DNA of 64,000 nt from CAVQBP01 sp963723205 (GTDB lineage Bacteria > Bacteroidota > Ignavibacteria > Ignavibacteriales > Ignavibacteriaceae), in assembly GCA_963723205.1 (NCBI GenBank), contig CAVRQC010000024.1, positions 62,001-126,000 on the forward strand, in the 5' to 3' direction. How positions within the stretch are numbered: position 1 is the stretch's first letter; every line of letters begins with the position of its first letter. Below the pieces are notes generated by a model, which saw only the letters and a list, made by a program, of their open reading frames with translations, had not been told where the DNA came from and did not search any database. Made by a program: the position numbers and the translations under genes. Positions 43,691 through 53,067 of the stretch are shown piece after piece.

Positions 43691-46193
43691 TTTTTTTTCC
43701 TGCAGAAATTAGATTTACAAAAATTCTGTAAGAACCCGGTACACCTGCGGGTAATTGTCTAAACCAAGAATAACCTGTATAAATAAAAACTCCTTTACCA
43801 TAATGTGCAAGAAGTAATCCGCCTTTTTGAGGCTGTTCACCGGGATCATTACATTCTATAGCAGTCTCATATTTTGGATCCCAGGTATCTGCAAAATATA
43901 AACCTCTTTCCTGTACCCAATCCTGAAAATCCTGTTTAGTAATTTTGTTCGGATAATTGAGCAATTGACTTTTCGGATTAATAAAAGTAACCGGTGCCTC
44001 TTCAACAGTAACCCTGTTTCTTGACAAATCAAAAGGATATGGACCAATCTGGTCAATTACAGTTCTTCTATTTACGACATATTGGACAACAAACGTCCCG
44101 CCGTTTTTTACATATTGCATTAATTTAGGTTGTTCAACTGCCAGCTTATTTCTGGTGTTGTATGCTCTTATTCCGGCAACTATTGCATCATATTTTGATA
44201 AATCACTATCATCTATATCATTATCATTTAATAAAGTAACTTTATAACCAAGCTGCTCAAGATAAAAAGGAATATTATCCCCTGAACCCATAATGTAGCC
44301 GATATTGCTAATAACTTTATTGATATTCAATTTAATCAATTTAATTTCGGCAGGTGGGAATAACGTTTGTATAGGAATATAAGAATAATCTATTGTGGTC
44401 TGCCCATTGGAATAAGTTTTATTTCCGATTGTTGCTTTAGCTACTAATTTTATATCTGATTGAACTGAAGGTGGATAGACAGTAAAAGTAAAAAATTTCT
44501 CATCATTTTTCTTTATGAATGAAAAATCTATTTGTTTGGGTTCAATTTTCCAGTTTGAAGGAATATCGAATCCCAGGACTCCTTTAACATTATCTTCATG
44601 GGATTTTAATGATATATTAATTTTTCTTCCTTCTTTATCAGGAAACAGACAAACCGGATCATCGAAATTAATTGTAACAGGCGGGGCTATTTCTATGGAA
44701 CGATATTTCTCGCCTTTAACCGGATCAGTCCATTTATATAAAACAGGAATTTCAAAAGGTAATTCTATTCCGTTAGCACTAAGAATAAAATCAGCAGTTA
44801 TGGGAGGATCATTTTTTGCTTTACCGATCAGGTTAAGGTTATCGACAATGTAATCTCCTTTAGTTGGTTCTTTTCTAAGCCAGTACGGCTGTGTAATCGG
44901 AATGTTCTCAGGCAGCTTGACTGTTGTTTCATATGTTTGAAAATCTTCATCATTCAGCTTTTTATTTAGTTCCGGATTTTTTTCTCCATATTCAACTTTT
45001 ATATCTTTTAATATAAAAGGATAATTTGATCGGTTAACAATACCCGTAGTAACATTTAATTTACCTCCGGGTACCGTAGAATAATCTTTGGCAATTGCTT
45101 CCATCCATAGTCCTGCAGCAGATCTTATAACATTAAGCAATTCTTTTCTTTTTATTGGAATCCAATAGTTATTCTTGATATTTCCCATTTCTTTATATGC
45201 TTCAACTAAAGTAGGAATTATTGCAGAAGGATTTTCAGGATTAAAATTCTTATTGGCTTCAGCAAGTAACTCTTTTACCTTTTCACCGCCGGGAACTCTA
45301 TTCCATGCTAAGTCGACATCTTCAAAAAGATTTTTTTTAGCAGGAATTCCTTCAAGGTAGGTAAAATAATTTATTGTTTTACCTCGTCTAGCTGAAGAGC
45401 CGAATCCTTGAGTCTTATGCATTGATCTTGCTTCTGAAGCAATTTCAGTATAAGATTTTCCTAGAAGTGGATTATAGCCACCCAGATCTATGCTTAATAC
45501 ACTATCATGATCTTCTTTCATAAGTGATGGATTCCATGCATTCCAATATATTCTTTTCGCCTGCCACGGTTTAACATATTTTAACTGATCGGAAAAAGCA
45601 TCGGTATCTGCAGAAATCTTAAAGGCTTCCATGGCAAGAATAGCAGAAGCAGTATGATGGCCGTGACCGCCTGCACCTGTTCCGGGGAACCGGGTTATTA
45701 TAACATCGGGTCTGAATTTTCTTATAACAAAAACTACGTCCGATAAAATTTTTTGCTTACCCCAGATTTTAAAAGTTTCTTCAGCAGATTTGGAATAACC
45801 AAAGTCTACTGCCCTGGTAAAATACTGTTCTGCTCCATCAATTCTTCTGGCAGCAAGTAATTCCTGTGTTCTAATTACACCGAGATTTTCAGCCAGGTCA
45901 TTACCTACTAGATTTTGTCCGCCTCCTCCTCTGTTCATTGCTAAATAGCCGGTTCTTAATAATTTGCCTGATGAGAAATAAGCTAACAGTGCATTATTCT
46001 CATCATCCGGATGTGCTGCAATATAAAGGACACTGCCAAGTGTATTTAATTTTTCCAATGCTAATTTCAATTCTGCAGCATTCTTTATCTTTTCAGGTTG
46101 AGCTTTAATTGAAGATGCAAATGTTAACAACAGGATAAATAAAATAAAAAGATCTTTTTCAAAGGATTTTTTAGAAGATTTAAAATTTATCAT
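43662..46193 (-). CDS. Exported PIG-L family deacetylase with NEW3-like and ThuA-like domains
   Basis: 843 aa. Signal peptide about 1-31. The LmbE/PIG-L zinc deacetylase domain (about 40-290) shows AHPDDENNALLAYFSSG, then RGGGGQN and the late HGHHTAS histidines. A middle region carries an NPCBM/NEW3-like sandwich (VKGVLGFDIPSNWKIEP). The C-terminal part (about 640-830) resembles a glutamine-amidotransferase/ThuA-like domain (LSKYDAIVAGIRAYNTR). BshB-type deacetylases are about 230 aa, so this is not simply the bacillithiol enzyme. It is the first gene of a three-gene unit with the small membrane protein and the symporter. Confidence 0.8.
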   Translation of the reverse strand: MINFKSSKKSFEKDLFILFILLLTFASSIKAQPEKIKNAAELKLALEKLNTLGSVLYIAAHPDDENNALLAYFSSGKLLRTGYLAMNRGGGGQNLVGNDLAENLGVIRTQELLAARRIDGAEQYFTRAVDFGYSKSAEETFKIWGKQKILSDVVFVIRKFRPDVIITRFPGTGAGGHGHHTASAILAMEAFKISADTDAFSDQLKYVKPWQAKRIYWNAWNPSLMKEDHDSVLSIDLGGYNPLLGKSYTEIASEARSMHKTQGFGSSARRGKTINYFTYLEGIPAKKNLFEDVDLAWNRVPGGEKVKELLAEANKNFNPENPSAIIPTLVEAYKEMGNIKNNYWIPIKRKELLNVIRSAAGLWMEAIAKDYSTVPGGKLNVTTGIVNRSNYPFILKDIKVEYGEKNPELNKKLNDEDFQTYETTVKLPENIPITQPYWLRKEPTKGDYIVDNLNLIGKAKNDPPITADFILSANGIELPFEIPVLYKWTDPVKGEKYRSIEIAPPVTINFDDPVCLFPDKEGRKINISLKSHEDNVKGVLGFDIPSNWKIEPKQIDFSFIKKNDEKFFTFTVYPPSVQSDIKLVAKATIGNKTYSNGQTTIDYSYIPIQTLFPPAEIKLIKLNINKVISNIGYIMGSGDNIPFYLEQLGYKVTLLNDNDIDDSDLSKYDAIVAGIRAYNTRNKLAVEQPKLMQYVKNGGTFVVQYVVNRRTVIDQIGPYPFDLSRNRVTVEEAPVTFINPKSQLLNYPNKITKQDFQDWVQERGLYFADTWDPKYETAIECNDPGEQPQKGGLLLAHYGKGVFIYTGYSWFRQLPAGVPGSYRIFVNLISAGKKIETNQQSSK

Positions 46194-46377
46194 ATAGAAG
46201 ATCTTATTAATTGTTTATGGAGATATTTTTGAATTATATAGTGAATAAGGAAAATTATTAAATAATGTTCTGTTTTTATTTATATTTAGAATAATTAAAA
46301 ATCAAAATAAGCAATGAACATCTAAATAATTAAATTAGAGCTTTCTTTTATTTATACAAATAGATTACCATTATTAT

Positions 46378-47193
46378 ATGATAGAAATCAAAGATTACAA
46401 AATAGGAAATAATAATCCTGTTGCATTAATTGCTGGTCCTTGTGTTGTTGAAAATGAAAAAATGATCTTATATACAGCAGAAAGAATTAAAGAAATTTCT
46501 GCAAAACTTAACATATCTTATATATTTAAAGCAAGTTATAAAAAAGCGAATAGAACCACCATCAATTCATTTACAGGCATTGGGGATGAAGATGCTTTAA
46601 GGATACTTAAAAAAGTAAATCAAGAATTTAATATCCCAGTGTTAACAGACGTACATTCCCCGGAAGAAGCTAAACTTGCTGCAGTATATGTGGACGTTTT
46701 ACAGATACCGGCATTTTTATGCAGGCAAACCGATTTATTAATCTCCGCGGGTGAGACAGGAAAAGTAGTAAATATAAAGAAGGGGCAGTTCCTGGCCCCG
46801 GAAGATATGGAATATGCTGCTGCTAAAGTTGCTTCAACAGGAAATAAAAAAATCATGTTAACCGAAAGAGGAACTACCTTCGGTTATCATAATTTGGTCG
46901 TCGATATGCGTTCATTAATTATTATGAAAGAATTGGGCTATCCTGTTGTAATGGATGCGACCCATTCAGTCCAGCTTCCATCCAAAGGAAATGTGAGCGG
47001 TGGAGAACCTAAATACATAAAACCTCTTGCAAATGCTGCAGCTGCAGTTGGTATAGATGCGCTGTTTCTGGAAGTTCACCCTAATCCGAAAGAAGCATTA
47101 AGTGACGCGGCAAGTCAGCTTCCTTTAAATGAACTGGAAGATCTGTTGATTGAAATAATTAGTATTGATAAAATTGTTAAACGATTATCCTGA
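46378..47193 (+). CDS. kdsA: 3-deoxy-8-phosphooctulonate synthase (KDO-8-P synthase)
   Basis: 271-aa enzyme condensing arabinose 5-phosphate and phosphoenolpyruvate to KDO-8-phosphate for lipid A-core synthesis. Motifs include LIAGPCVVENE (about 17-27), FKASYKKANRTTINSFTG (substrate loop), LTDVHSPEEA and VMDATHSVQLPS. It opens the KDO/LPS-export region and is divergent from the PIG-L gene. Confidence 0.95.
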   Translation: MIEIKDYKIGNNNPVALIAGPCVVENEKMILYTAERIKEISAKLNISYIFKASYKKANRTTINSFTGIGDEDALRILKKVNQEFNIPVLTDVHSPEEAKLAAVYVDVLQIPAFLCRQTDLLISAGETGKVVNIKKGQFLAPEDMEYAAAKVASTGNKKIMLTERGTTFGYHNLVVDMRSLIIMKELGYPVVMDATHSVQLPSKGNVSGGEPKYIKPLANAAAAVGIDALFLEVHPNPKEALSDAASQLPLNELEDLLIEIISIDKIVKRLS

Positions 47194-47296
47194 AAATTAA
47201 GAAATATGATGTGAGATTGATTGAATGATTGGATGAATGTATGGGATTACATATAGTGATTTATTTAAGAAAATCATTAAAAAGTTAATTGTCTGA

Positions 47297-48025
47297 ATGT
47301 TAATGGAAAATTTTCCCCGGAAATTAAAAGAACTGGAAAAAGAATTATTATTTTCTATACTTCCTTCCGACAAACCCGGATATATTAATTATAGAGAAAA
47401 GATAGAAAATAAATATGTATTAGGTGCAGGAAGATTTGGAGACACAAATTTAATTCTTGGAAATAAGGAAGAGGAAGTAAATATCCAGGATGCTTCTTCA
47501 TCCATTTTTGCCGCAGGTTCCATTATTTACGATAAAGGCAAAATAGAAATTAGTATAAATGAAGAGATTGATGATAAAATAGAATTTGATATTTCACCAA
47601 AAGATTATGAACCGGTTTTCAAAAGCAAAGAGATAAAAAGATGGAATTATTCAAATTGGGTTCCGGGTCAAAGATCACCCAAAGAAAAATTGTATGTCAG
47701 GGAGATTATAATATCTCCGGGTAAACATATACTGGCAATATCTGCTGATGAAAAAAGGATATGGCTCCATGAATCCTATTCAGGAATAAATTACTTAATT
47801 CCTTTATCAAATTATTACAATCAATTAATGATAGAGAAAAATATTCGTGATCCAAAAATTGCATTGAAGCCTAATTTGTTCTTTGGAAACGTAAACGGAA
47901 AACATAGTGACTATACCGATATAGAACTAAGGAATACTTTTTTAAGTTATAATAAATACTTAAGAAAACTGGATATAAAAGCAGAATTAATAAGTACTAA
48001 AACAAAAGGTAAAAGAAAATTTTAA
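47297..48025 (+). CDS. Conserved-context hypothetical protein between kdsA and kdsD
   Basis: 242-aa soluble protein, no signal peptide or membrane segment, no family recognised. Notable features are a glycine-rich strand region (YVLGAGRFGDTNLILGN, about 40-56), a KSKEIKRWNYSNWVPGQRSP block (about 112-130) and a basic C-terminus (TKTKGKRKF). Start ATG 47297 is used; ATG 47303 is possible. It lies 20 nt before kdsD, so it is probably co-transcribed with LPS genes. Confidence 0.55.
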   Translation: MLMENFPRKLKELEKELLFSILPSDKPGYINYREKIENKYVLGAGRFGDTNLILGNKEEEVNIQDASSSIFAAGSIIYDKGKIEISINEEIDDKIEFDISPKDYEPVFKSKEIKRWNYSNWVPGQRSPKEKLYVREIIISPGKHILAISADEKRIWLHESYSGINYLIPLSNYYNQLMIEKNIRDPKIALKPNLFFGNVNGKHSDYTDIELRNTFLSYNKYLRKLDIKAELISTKTKGKRKF

Positions 48026-48045
48026 AATTCCTCAAAGGATGAATA

Positions 48046-49023
48046 TTGACTAAAGACGAAATTATTTCAAAAGGTAAAGAAGTTATTCGTATCGAAGCTG
48101 AAGCTGTTGCAAATTTATCTTCAAGTATAAATGAAGAATTCGTAACAGCAGTTGAAGTGATAGCTTCATGCAAAGGCAGGGTAGTACTAACAGGTATGGG
48201 AAAATCAGGGTTAATCGCCAGGAAAATTGTAGCAACTTTAAATTCAACCGGTACGGCAGCAATTTATCTACATCCAACTGATGCTCTGCATGGCGATCTT
48301 GGAATGGTTCGAAAAGAAGATGTAGTTATACTGATATCAAAGAGCGGTAATACTGAAGAAATCTCAAACCTTCTTCCAATGTTGAAAAGATTAAAGGTTA
48401 AACTGATTGCCATGGCTGGCTCAAGAGAATCGAAGCTTGGAGAGGAAAGTGATATATTTCTAAACATAGATGTAAAAGAAGAAGCGTGTCCGCATGATCT
48501 TACTCCAACTGCATCCACTACGGCTACTCTTGCTATGGGTGATGCTTTAGCTGTAGCGCTTCTGCAGAAAAGACACTTTACCGCAGAAGATTTTGCATTC
48601 CTGCATCCCGGCGGAAGTCTCGGTAAAAGGCTTTCACTTGAGATAAAAGAAATTATGATCAAAGGGAACAAAATCCCGGTTGTGAAAAAAGAAACATCCA
48701 TAAAAGATACTATTTTAGAAATAACTTATAAAAGATTAGGATCAACCTGCGTTATTAATGATGATGGAACTCTTGCCGGTATTATTACTGACGGAGATTT
48801 GAGACGGCTTCTTGAAAGAACCCTCGATATAAAAGATTTAACTGCAAAAGATATTATGACTCAAAAACCGAAAGTTTTAAAAGAAAGTTACCTGGCTTCC
48901 TTTGCTTTACAGCAGATGGAAAATTATAAGATTACTTCACTTATAATCATTGATAATTATAATAAACCGGTTGGAATAATCCATCTGCATGATTTAATTA
49001 ACTTAGGATTACGTCCCCGATGA
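48046..49023 (+). CDS. kdsD: Arabinose-5-phosphate isomerase KdsD/KpsF
   Basis: 325-aa enzyme that makes arabinose 5-phosphate from ribulose 5-phosphate, feeding KdsA. An SIS domain (about 35-175; VVLTGMGKSGLIARK, ISKSGNTEE, HDLTPTASTT) is followed by two CBS domains (about 205-325). The start is TTG with AAGGA before it; the nearby ATG is out of frame and stops after four codons. It overlaps lptC by 4 nt. Confidence 0.93.
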   Translation: MTKDEIISKGKEVIRIEAEAVANLSSSINEEFVTAVEVIASCKGRVVLTGMGKSGLIARKIVATLNSTGTAAIYLHPTDALHGDLGMVRKEDVVILISKSGNTEEISNLLPMLKRLKVKLIAMAGSRESKLGEESDIFLNIDVKEEACPHDLTPTASTTATLAMGDALAVALLQKRHFTAEDFAFLHPGGSLGKRLSLEIKEIMIKGNKIPVVKKETSIKDTILEITYKRLGSTCVINDDGTLAGIITDGDLRRLLERTLDIKDLTAKDIMTQKPKVLKESYLASFALQQMENYKITSLIIIDNYNKPVGIIHLHDLINLGLRPR

Positions 49024-49559
49024 GATTTGCTATCATTTTGTTTATTCTTGCAATAATAATTAATGCCTGTTCGGAAGAAAAAGTAAAGCCTTCTATCGAT
49101 AAATCTATTAGGAGTGCCGAACTTCCGTCCCAGGAAAGTTGGAATGCAACTGTATTTTTTACTGATTCAGGCAAAACCAAGGCAGTACTTAAAGCAGGTC
49201 ATTTGAGAGTTTATGATAACTCAAAAGAGACTTTAATTGATAGTAATTTAACTGTAGATTTTTATAATGAACAGGGACAAATATCGACTGTTTTAACAGC
49301 TAAACGCGGAAAAGTTAATGATGCAGTAAATGATCTTTATGCTTTTGATAGTGTAGTAGTTATCAGCGACAGCGGCACAACTTTAAAAACAAATGAGCTT
49401 ATGTGGAGAAATAAAGATCGAAAAATTGTCTCTGATAAATTTGTTACTATATTATCTTCAAAAGAAAAGATTCAAGGTTATGGTTTTGAATCTGATCAGA
49501 ACCTGAGAAATTATGTAATTTATAATATTACATATATAACCAGGAGAGATTCTCTATAA
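49020..49559 (+). CDS. lptC: LptC, LPS export periplasmic lipoprotein
   Basis: 179 aa. N-terminal membrane or lipoprotein signal with lipobox IINAC (C17). The rest is a beta-jellyroll of the LptA/LptC (OstA-like) type, with TAKRGKVNDAVNDLYAFDSV and LMWRNKDRKIVSD. LptC passes lipopolysaccharide from the LptBFG transporter to LptA. Position (kdsD-lptC-lptA-lptB) supports the call despite low sequence conservation of LptC. ATGA overlap with kdsD. Confidence 0.82.
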   Translation: MRFAIILFILAIIINACSEEKVKPSIDKSIRSAELPSQESWNATVFFTDSGKTKAVLKAGHLRVYDNSKETLIDSNLTVDFYNEQGQISTVLTAKRGKVNDAVNDLYAFDSVVVISDSGTTLKTNELMWRNKDRKIVSDKFVTILSSKEKIQGYGFESDQNLRNYVIYNITYITRRDSL

Positions 49560-49704
49560 AACTTTTAGTTGCGATTGTGTGGAACTAGGAACATTAATAA
49601 TTGTTTTACTTAATTTTTAGAAGGCATGAGTACACTGAAGATCATTCTTACATACAATCATTCAACCTTACACTCAATTAGTAATATGTCAATAATTTAT
49701 TTTT

Positions 49705-51123
49705 ATGTTTAAATATATTTCTCTCACTTTAATAATATTAACTTTACTTTTTAGTAGTGCTTATGCACAACAAGACGATAATTATATTACTGTAGTAGGA
49801 AAGAAAATGATTGGCAAAACAGTAAACGGTGAAGCTATAAGAGAAGTATTCGGGGATGTTGTAGTTACACAAGGCAATATAAGGATAACCTGCAACCATG
49901 CTGTTCAGTATATCTCAAATAATAATGCTGAATTAATCGGAGATGTTGTCTTGACCCAGGACAGTCTTACCATAACAACTGGTCATGGCTTTTATTATGG
50001 ATTTGAAAAAAAAGCTGAAAGTAATTCCGGAGTTATCTTAAACGATAAAAAAGTTGTGCTGTCTGCCGATACCGGAGAGTATTTTTTTGAATTGGATAAA
50101 GCATATTTCCGGCATAATGTAAAATTGTATGATACTTCCACTACTTTGACATCAAATATATTGACTTATTATAAAAATGAAGATAGGATGACTGCAAAGG
50201 GAGATGTGAAGATTGTTAATAAAGAAAGTATTATAACAGCCGACAGCCTGGAACACTTCAGGAATACTAGAATTACTTATGCATACCAAAATGTAAAAAT
50301 AAAAAACTCAAAAAATAATGTTGAAATATACGGTGATCATCTCGAAGATTATGCAAAGAGATTGTATACCTTGGTAGATTTGAATCCACTATTAATTCAG
50401 GTCGATACAATATATACCGGACCACAAGATAGTCTGACAAATAAAACCGATAATCAAATGTCGGATTCATTTAAATTGGATACTCTAATAATGAAGTCTC
50501 GAAAAATGGAAGCTTTCAGGGATTCTTCAAATATCTTTAAAGCTACAGATTCAGTTAAAATTGTCAAAGATAAATTTGCTTCGATAAATGATTTAACAAT
50601 TTATTACAGGGAAGATCAAAAAATTATTACAAAAAAAGTTGGCAAAGAAAGTAAGCAGCCGATTCTCTGGTATGGAAATTCACAATTAACAGGTGATTCT
50701 GTTACTATATTTGTCAGAGATAATACAATAAGATTACTGGATGTTGACAGGAACGCTTTTTTGTTATCCCAGGATTCTACTTATACAAACAGGTTCAACC
50801 AGCTTTCAGGTAGCAGAATTGAAGTTGAATTTGCCGGTGGTGATATAAGTAAAACCGAGGTATTCGGAGGTATTCATAGTATTTATTACTTATTCGAAGA
50901 TAATACTCCGAACGGACTAACTAAGTCTTCTTCAGAATCTGCTACGATTAATTTTGAAGATAGGAAGGTTAATACAGTGAGATTATACGGTTCACCCAGC
51001 AGCGAATATTATCCTGAAAACAAAGTGGAAGGTAAAGAGTTATCGTTTACAATCCCGGGTTATGTGTTTTATAAAAATCGCCCTTCAAAAGATGAATTAC
51101 TTTTACAATTAAATAAAGATTAA
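49705..51123 (+). CDS. lptA: OstA/LptA-like LPS transport protein, long form
   Basis: 472 aa with signal peptide (about 1-21, ending SAYAQ). Repeated OstA-type beta units are clear: FGDVVVTQGNIRITCNHAVQ, then ELIGDVVLTQDSLTITTGHG, AYFRHNVKLYDTSTTLTSN and MTAKGDVKIVNKESIITAD. The family forms the periplasmic LPS bridge. Enterobacterial LptA is about 185 aa, so this is more than twice as long, as commonly seen in Bacteroidota/Chlorobi. It is not an LptD, since no barrel is visible. lptB is 45 nt downstream. Confidence 0.78.
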   Translation: MFKYISLTLIILTLLFSSAYAQQDDNYITVVGKKMIGKTVNGEAIREVFGDVVVTQGNIRITCNHAVQYISNNNAELIGDVVLTQDSLTITTGHGFYYGFEKKAESNSGVILNDKKVVLSADTGEYFFELDKAYFRHNVKLYDTSTTLTSNILTYYKNEDRMTAKGDVKIVNKESIITADSLEHFRNTRITYAYQNVKIKNSKNNVEIYGDHLEDYAKRLYTLVDLNPLLIQVDTIYTGPQDSLTNKTDNQMSDSFKLDTLIMKSRKMEAFRDSSNIFKATDSVKIVKDKFASINDLTIYYREDQKIITKKVGKESKQPILWYGNSQLTGDSVTIFVRDNTIRLLDVDRNAFLLSQDSTYTNRFNQLSGSRIEVEFAGGDISKTEVFGGIHSIYYLFEDNTPNGLTKSSSESATINFEDRKVNTVRLYGSPSSEYYPENKVEGKELSFTIPGYVFYKNRPSKDELLLQLNKD

Positions 51124-51168
51124 TATTCAAAGTTGGAATTAAATATCATTCCAAATTATATTTAAAAT

Positions 51169-51903
51169 ATGAATTCTACATTAAGAAGCGAAGATTTAGT
51201 TAAAATTTATAAAAAAAGAACTGTTGTCAACAAAGCAACTATTGAAGTATCGACCGGGGAGATAGTTGGGCTGCTTGGCCCCAATGGTGCCGGAAAAACA
51301 ACTACTTTTTATATGATTGTTGGTATGATAAAACCAAATAAAGGTAAAGTATTTTTAGATGATAGTGAGATTACTTCCATCCCTATGTATAAACGTGCCA
51401 GGATGGGAATTGGTTATTTACCACAGGAAGCTTCCATTTTCAGAAGACTTACAGTTGAAGATAATTTACTAGCTGTTTTGGAAATGACTAAGTTAAATTC
51501 AAACCAAAGAAAGGAAAAATGCGACAGACTGCTGGAAGACCTGACAATAACTCAAATCAGGAAAAGTTATGGTTACCAATTAAGCGGTGGTGAAAGACGA
51601 AGAACTGAAATAGCGCGTGCGCTTGCGACTGATCCTAAATTTATCCTTTTGGATGAACCGTTTGCAGGTGTGGATCCTATTGCTGTTGAGGATATTATGA
51701 ATATAGTGGCTAATCTGAAGAACAGGGGAATCGGTGTCTTAATTACCGACCATAATGTGCATGAGACACTGTCAATAGTTGACAAAGCTTATATTTTAAT
51801 TAATGGAGTAATATTTAAATCCGGAAGTGCAGAGGAATTAGCAGAGGATGAAGAAGTAAGAAAACTTTATCTGGGAGAAAAATTTAAACTGGACAGGTAT
51901 TAA
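51169..51903 (+). CDS. lptB: LPS export ABC transporter ATP-binding protein LptB
   Basis: 244-aa ABC ATPase. Walker A GPNGAGKTT (about 38-46), LptB-typical IGYLPQEASIFRRLTVEDNL, signature YQLSGGERRRTEIARALA, and Walker B FILLDEPFAGVDPIAVEDI. It powers extraction of LPS from the inner membrane with LptFG, which are not in the window. It sits directly after lptC and lptA. Confidence 0.95.
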   Translation: MNSTLRSEDLVKIYKKRTVVNKATIEVSTGEIVGLLGPNGAGKTTTFYMIVGMIKPNKGKVFLDDSEITSIPMYKRARMGIGYLPQEASIFRRLTVEDNLLAVLEMTKLNSNQRKEKCDRLLEDLTITQIRKSYGYQLSGGERRRTEIARALATDPKFILLDEPFAGVDPIAVEDIMNIVANLKNRGIGVLITDHNVHETLSIVDKAYILINGVIFKSGSAEELAEDEEVRKLYLGEKFKLDRY

Positions 51904-51921
51904 ATATAGAGGGCAAATATT

Positions 51922-53061
51922 TTGATAGCTCAAATAGTCCATCTTTCATCAAAGGAAGTTTTTAGAAAATATTCTGCAATATTAAATTCGGATCTGCTTT
52001 TATATGAACCGGGCAGTTATCTGCTGGAATTAAGAGAGATTTCAGGAAATGATATTAATCTCTTGGAAGACTCTATTCAGGAAGATAAAAAAATATTTTT
52101 TTACAGAAATGATTCAGTCAGTAAATTTTTTATTCAAGGTTATATTTCGGAAATAAAAAATATATTTAATAATTTCCCGGAAGGTGAACTGAAAAATAGA
52201 ATTAACAGTGTGCTTCATAACTATTTTAATTACAATTCGAAATATTATCAGATTGGAAATAAGGAATATACTTTTGGTGAAGCTTATGTAATGGGAATAC
52301 TGAATGTAACTCCGGATTCATTTTCAGATGGTGGCCTTTATATAAATTCTGATGATGCAGTTGAACATGCACTGGAAATGATAAATGACGGTGCGGATTT
52401 CATAGATATCGGAGGAGAATCAACTAGGCCCGGCTCAGATATTGTTACAGGGGAAGAAGAATTAGAGAGAGTCATTCCTGTAATCAAGAAAATATTATCG
52501 ACAGAACCGGGAACAATTATTTCCATTGATACTACAAAAAGTAAGGTTGCTGAAGAAGCAATTAAGAATGGTGCAAAAATTGTTAATGATATTAGTGGTG
52601 CAACTTTTGATGAAGAGATGCTGGCAGTTGTTAAAAAATATGATGCATCGGTTGTTTTAATGCATATTAAAGGAACTCCGAAGAACATGCAGCAGAATCC
52701 TTCTTATGAAAATGTTATAGAAGAAATTTATGATTTCCTTTTTGATAGGATAAAAGCTGCTGAAGAATTAGGAATCAAAAATATTTTTGTAGATCCCGGG
52801 ATCGGTTTTGGAAAAAGAGTTGAGGATAACTTTGAGATATTAAGTAGGTTGGAAGATTTTAAAAGTCTGGGATTCCCAATTGTAGCCGGTGCCTCCAGGA
52901 AATCTTTTTTAGGAAAAACTCTGAATCTCGATATTACTGAAAGAGATACTGCTACTGCAATAACGGAATCAATTGCTGTAAAAAACGGAGCAAGAATTAT
53001 AAGGACTCATAATGTTAAATATGGAAAGCAAGTTTGTGAATTATTAAATAATTTTAATTAG
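51922..53061 (+). CDS. folP: Dihydropteroate synthase with N-terminal extension
   Basis: 379 aa. The catalytic TIM barrel (about 115-379) shows MGILNVTPDSFSDGG, FIDIGGESTRPGSD and the late VAGASRKSFLG. It joins p-aminobenzoate with the pterin diphosphate in folate synthesis. About 110 residues precede the usual start, with no recognised domain. The chosen TTG start has GAGGG upstream; an internal start near residue 107 would give a standard-length enzyme. cdaA follows after 6 nt. Confidence 0.9.
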   Translation: MIAQIVHLSSKEVFRKYSAILNSDLLLYEPGSYLLELREISGNDINLLEDSIQEDKKIFFYRNDSVSKFFIQGYISEIKNIFNNFPEGELKNRINSVLHNYFNYNSKYYQIGNKEYTFGEAYVMGILNVTPDSFSDGGLYINSDDAVEHALEMINDGADFIDIGGESTRPGSDIVTGEEELERVIPVIKKILSTEPGTIISIDTTKSKVAEEAIKNGAKIVNDISGATFDEEMLAVVKKYDASVVLMHIKGTPKNMQQNPSYENVIEEIYDFLFDRIKAAEELGIKNIFVDPGIGFGKRVEDNFEILSRLEDFKSLGFPIVAGASRKSFLGKTLNLDITERDTATAITESIAVKNGARIIRTHNVKYGKQVCELLNNFN

Positions 53062-53067
53062 TAATAT

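Noticed and set aside
43662..46193. PIG-L gene read as bshB to pair with bshC
   Set aside because: It is exported, more than three times too long and carries extra domains; BshB works in the cytoplasm. Bacillithiol role not supported.
48083..48701. Minus-strand frames over kdsD
   Set aside because: Shadows of a well-conserved SIS/CBS enzyme.
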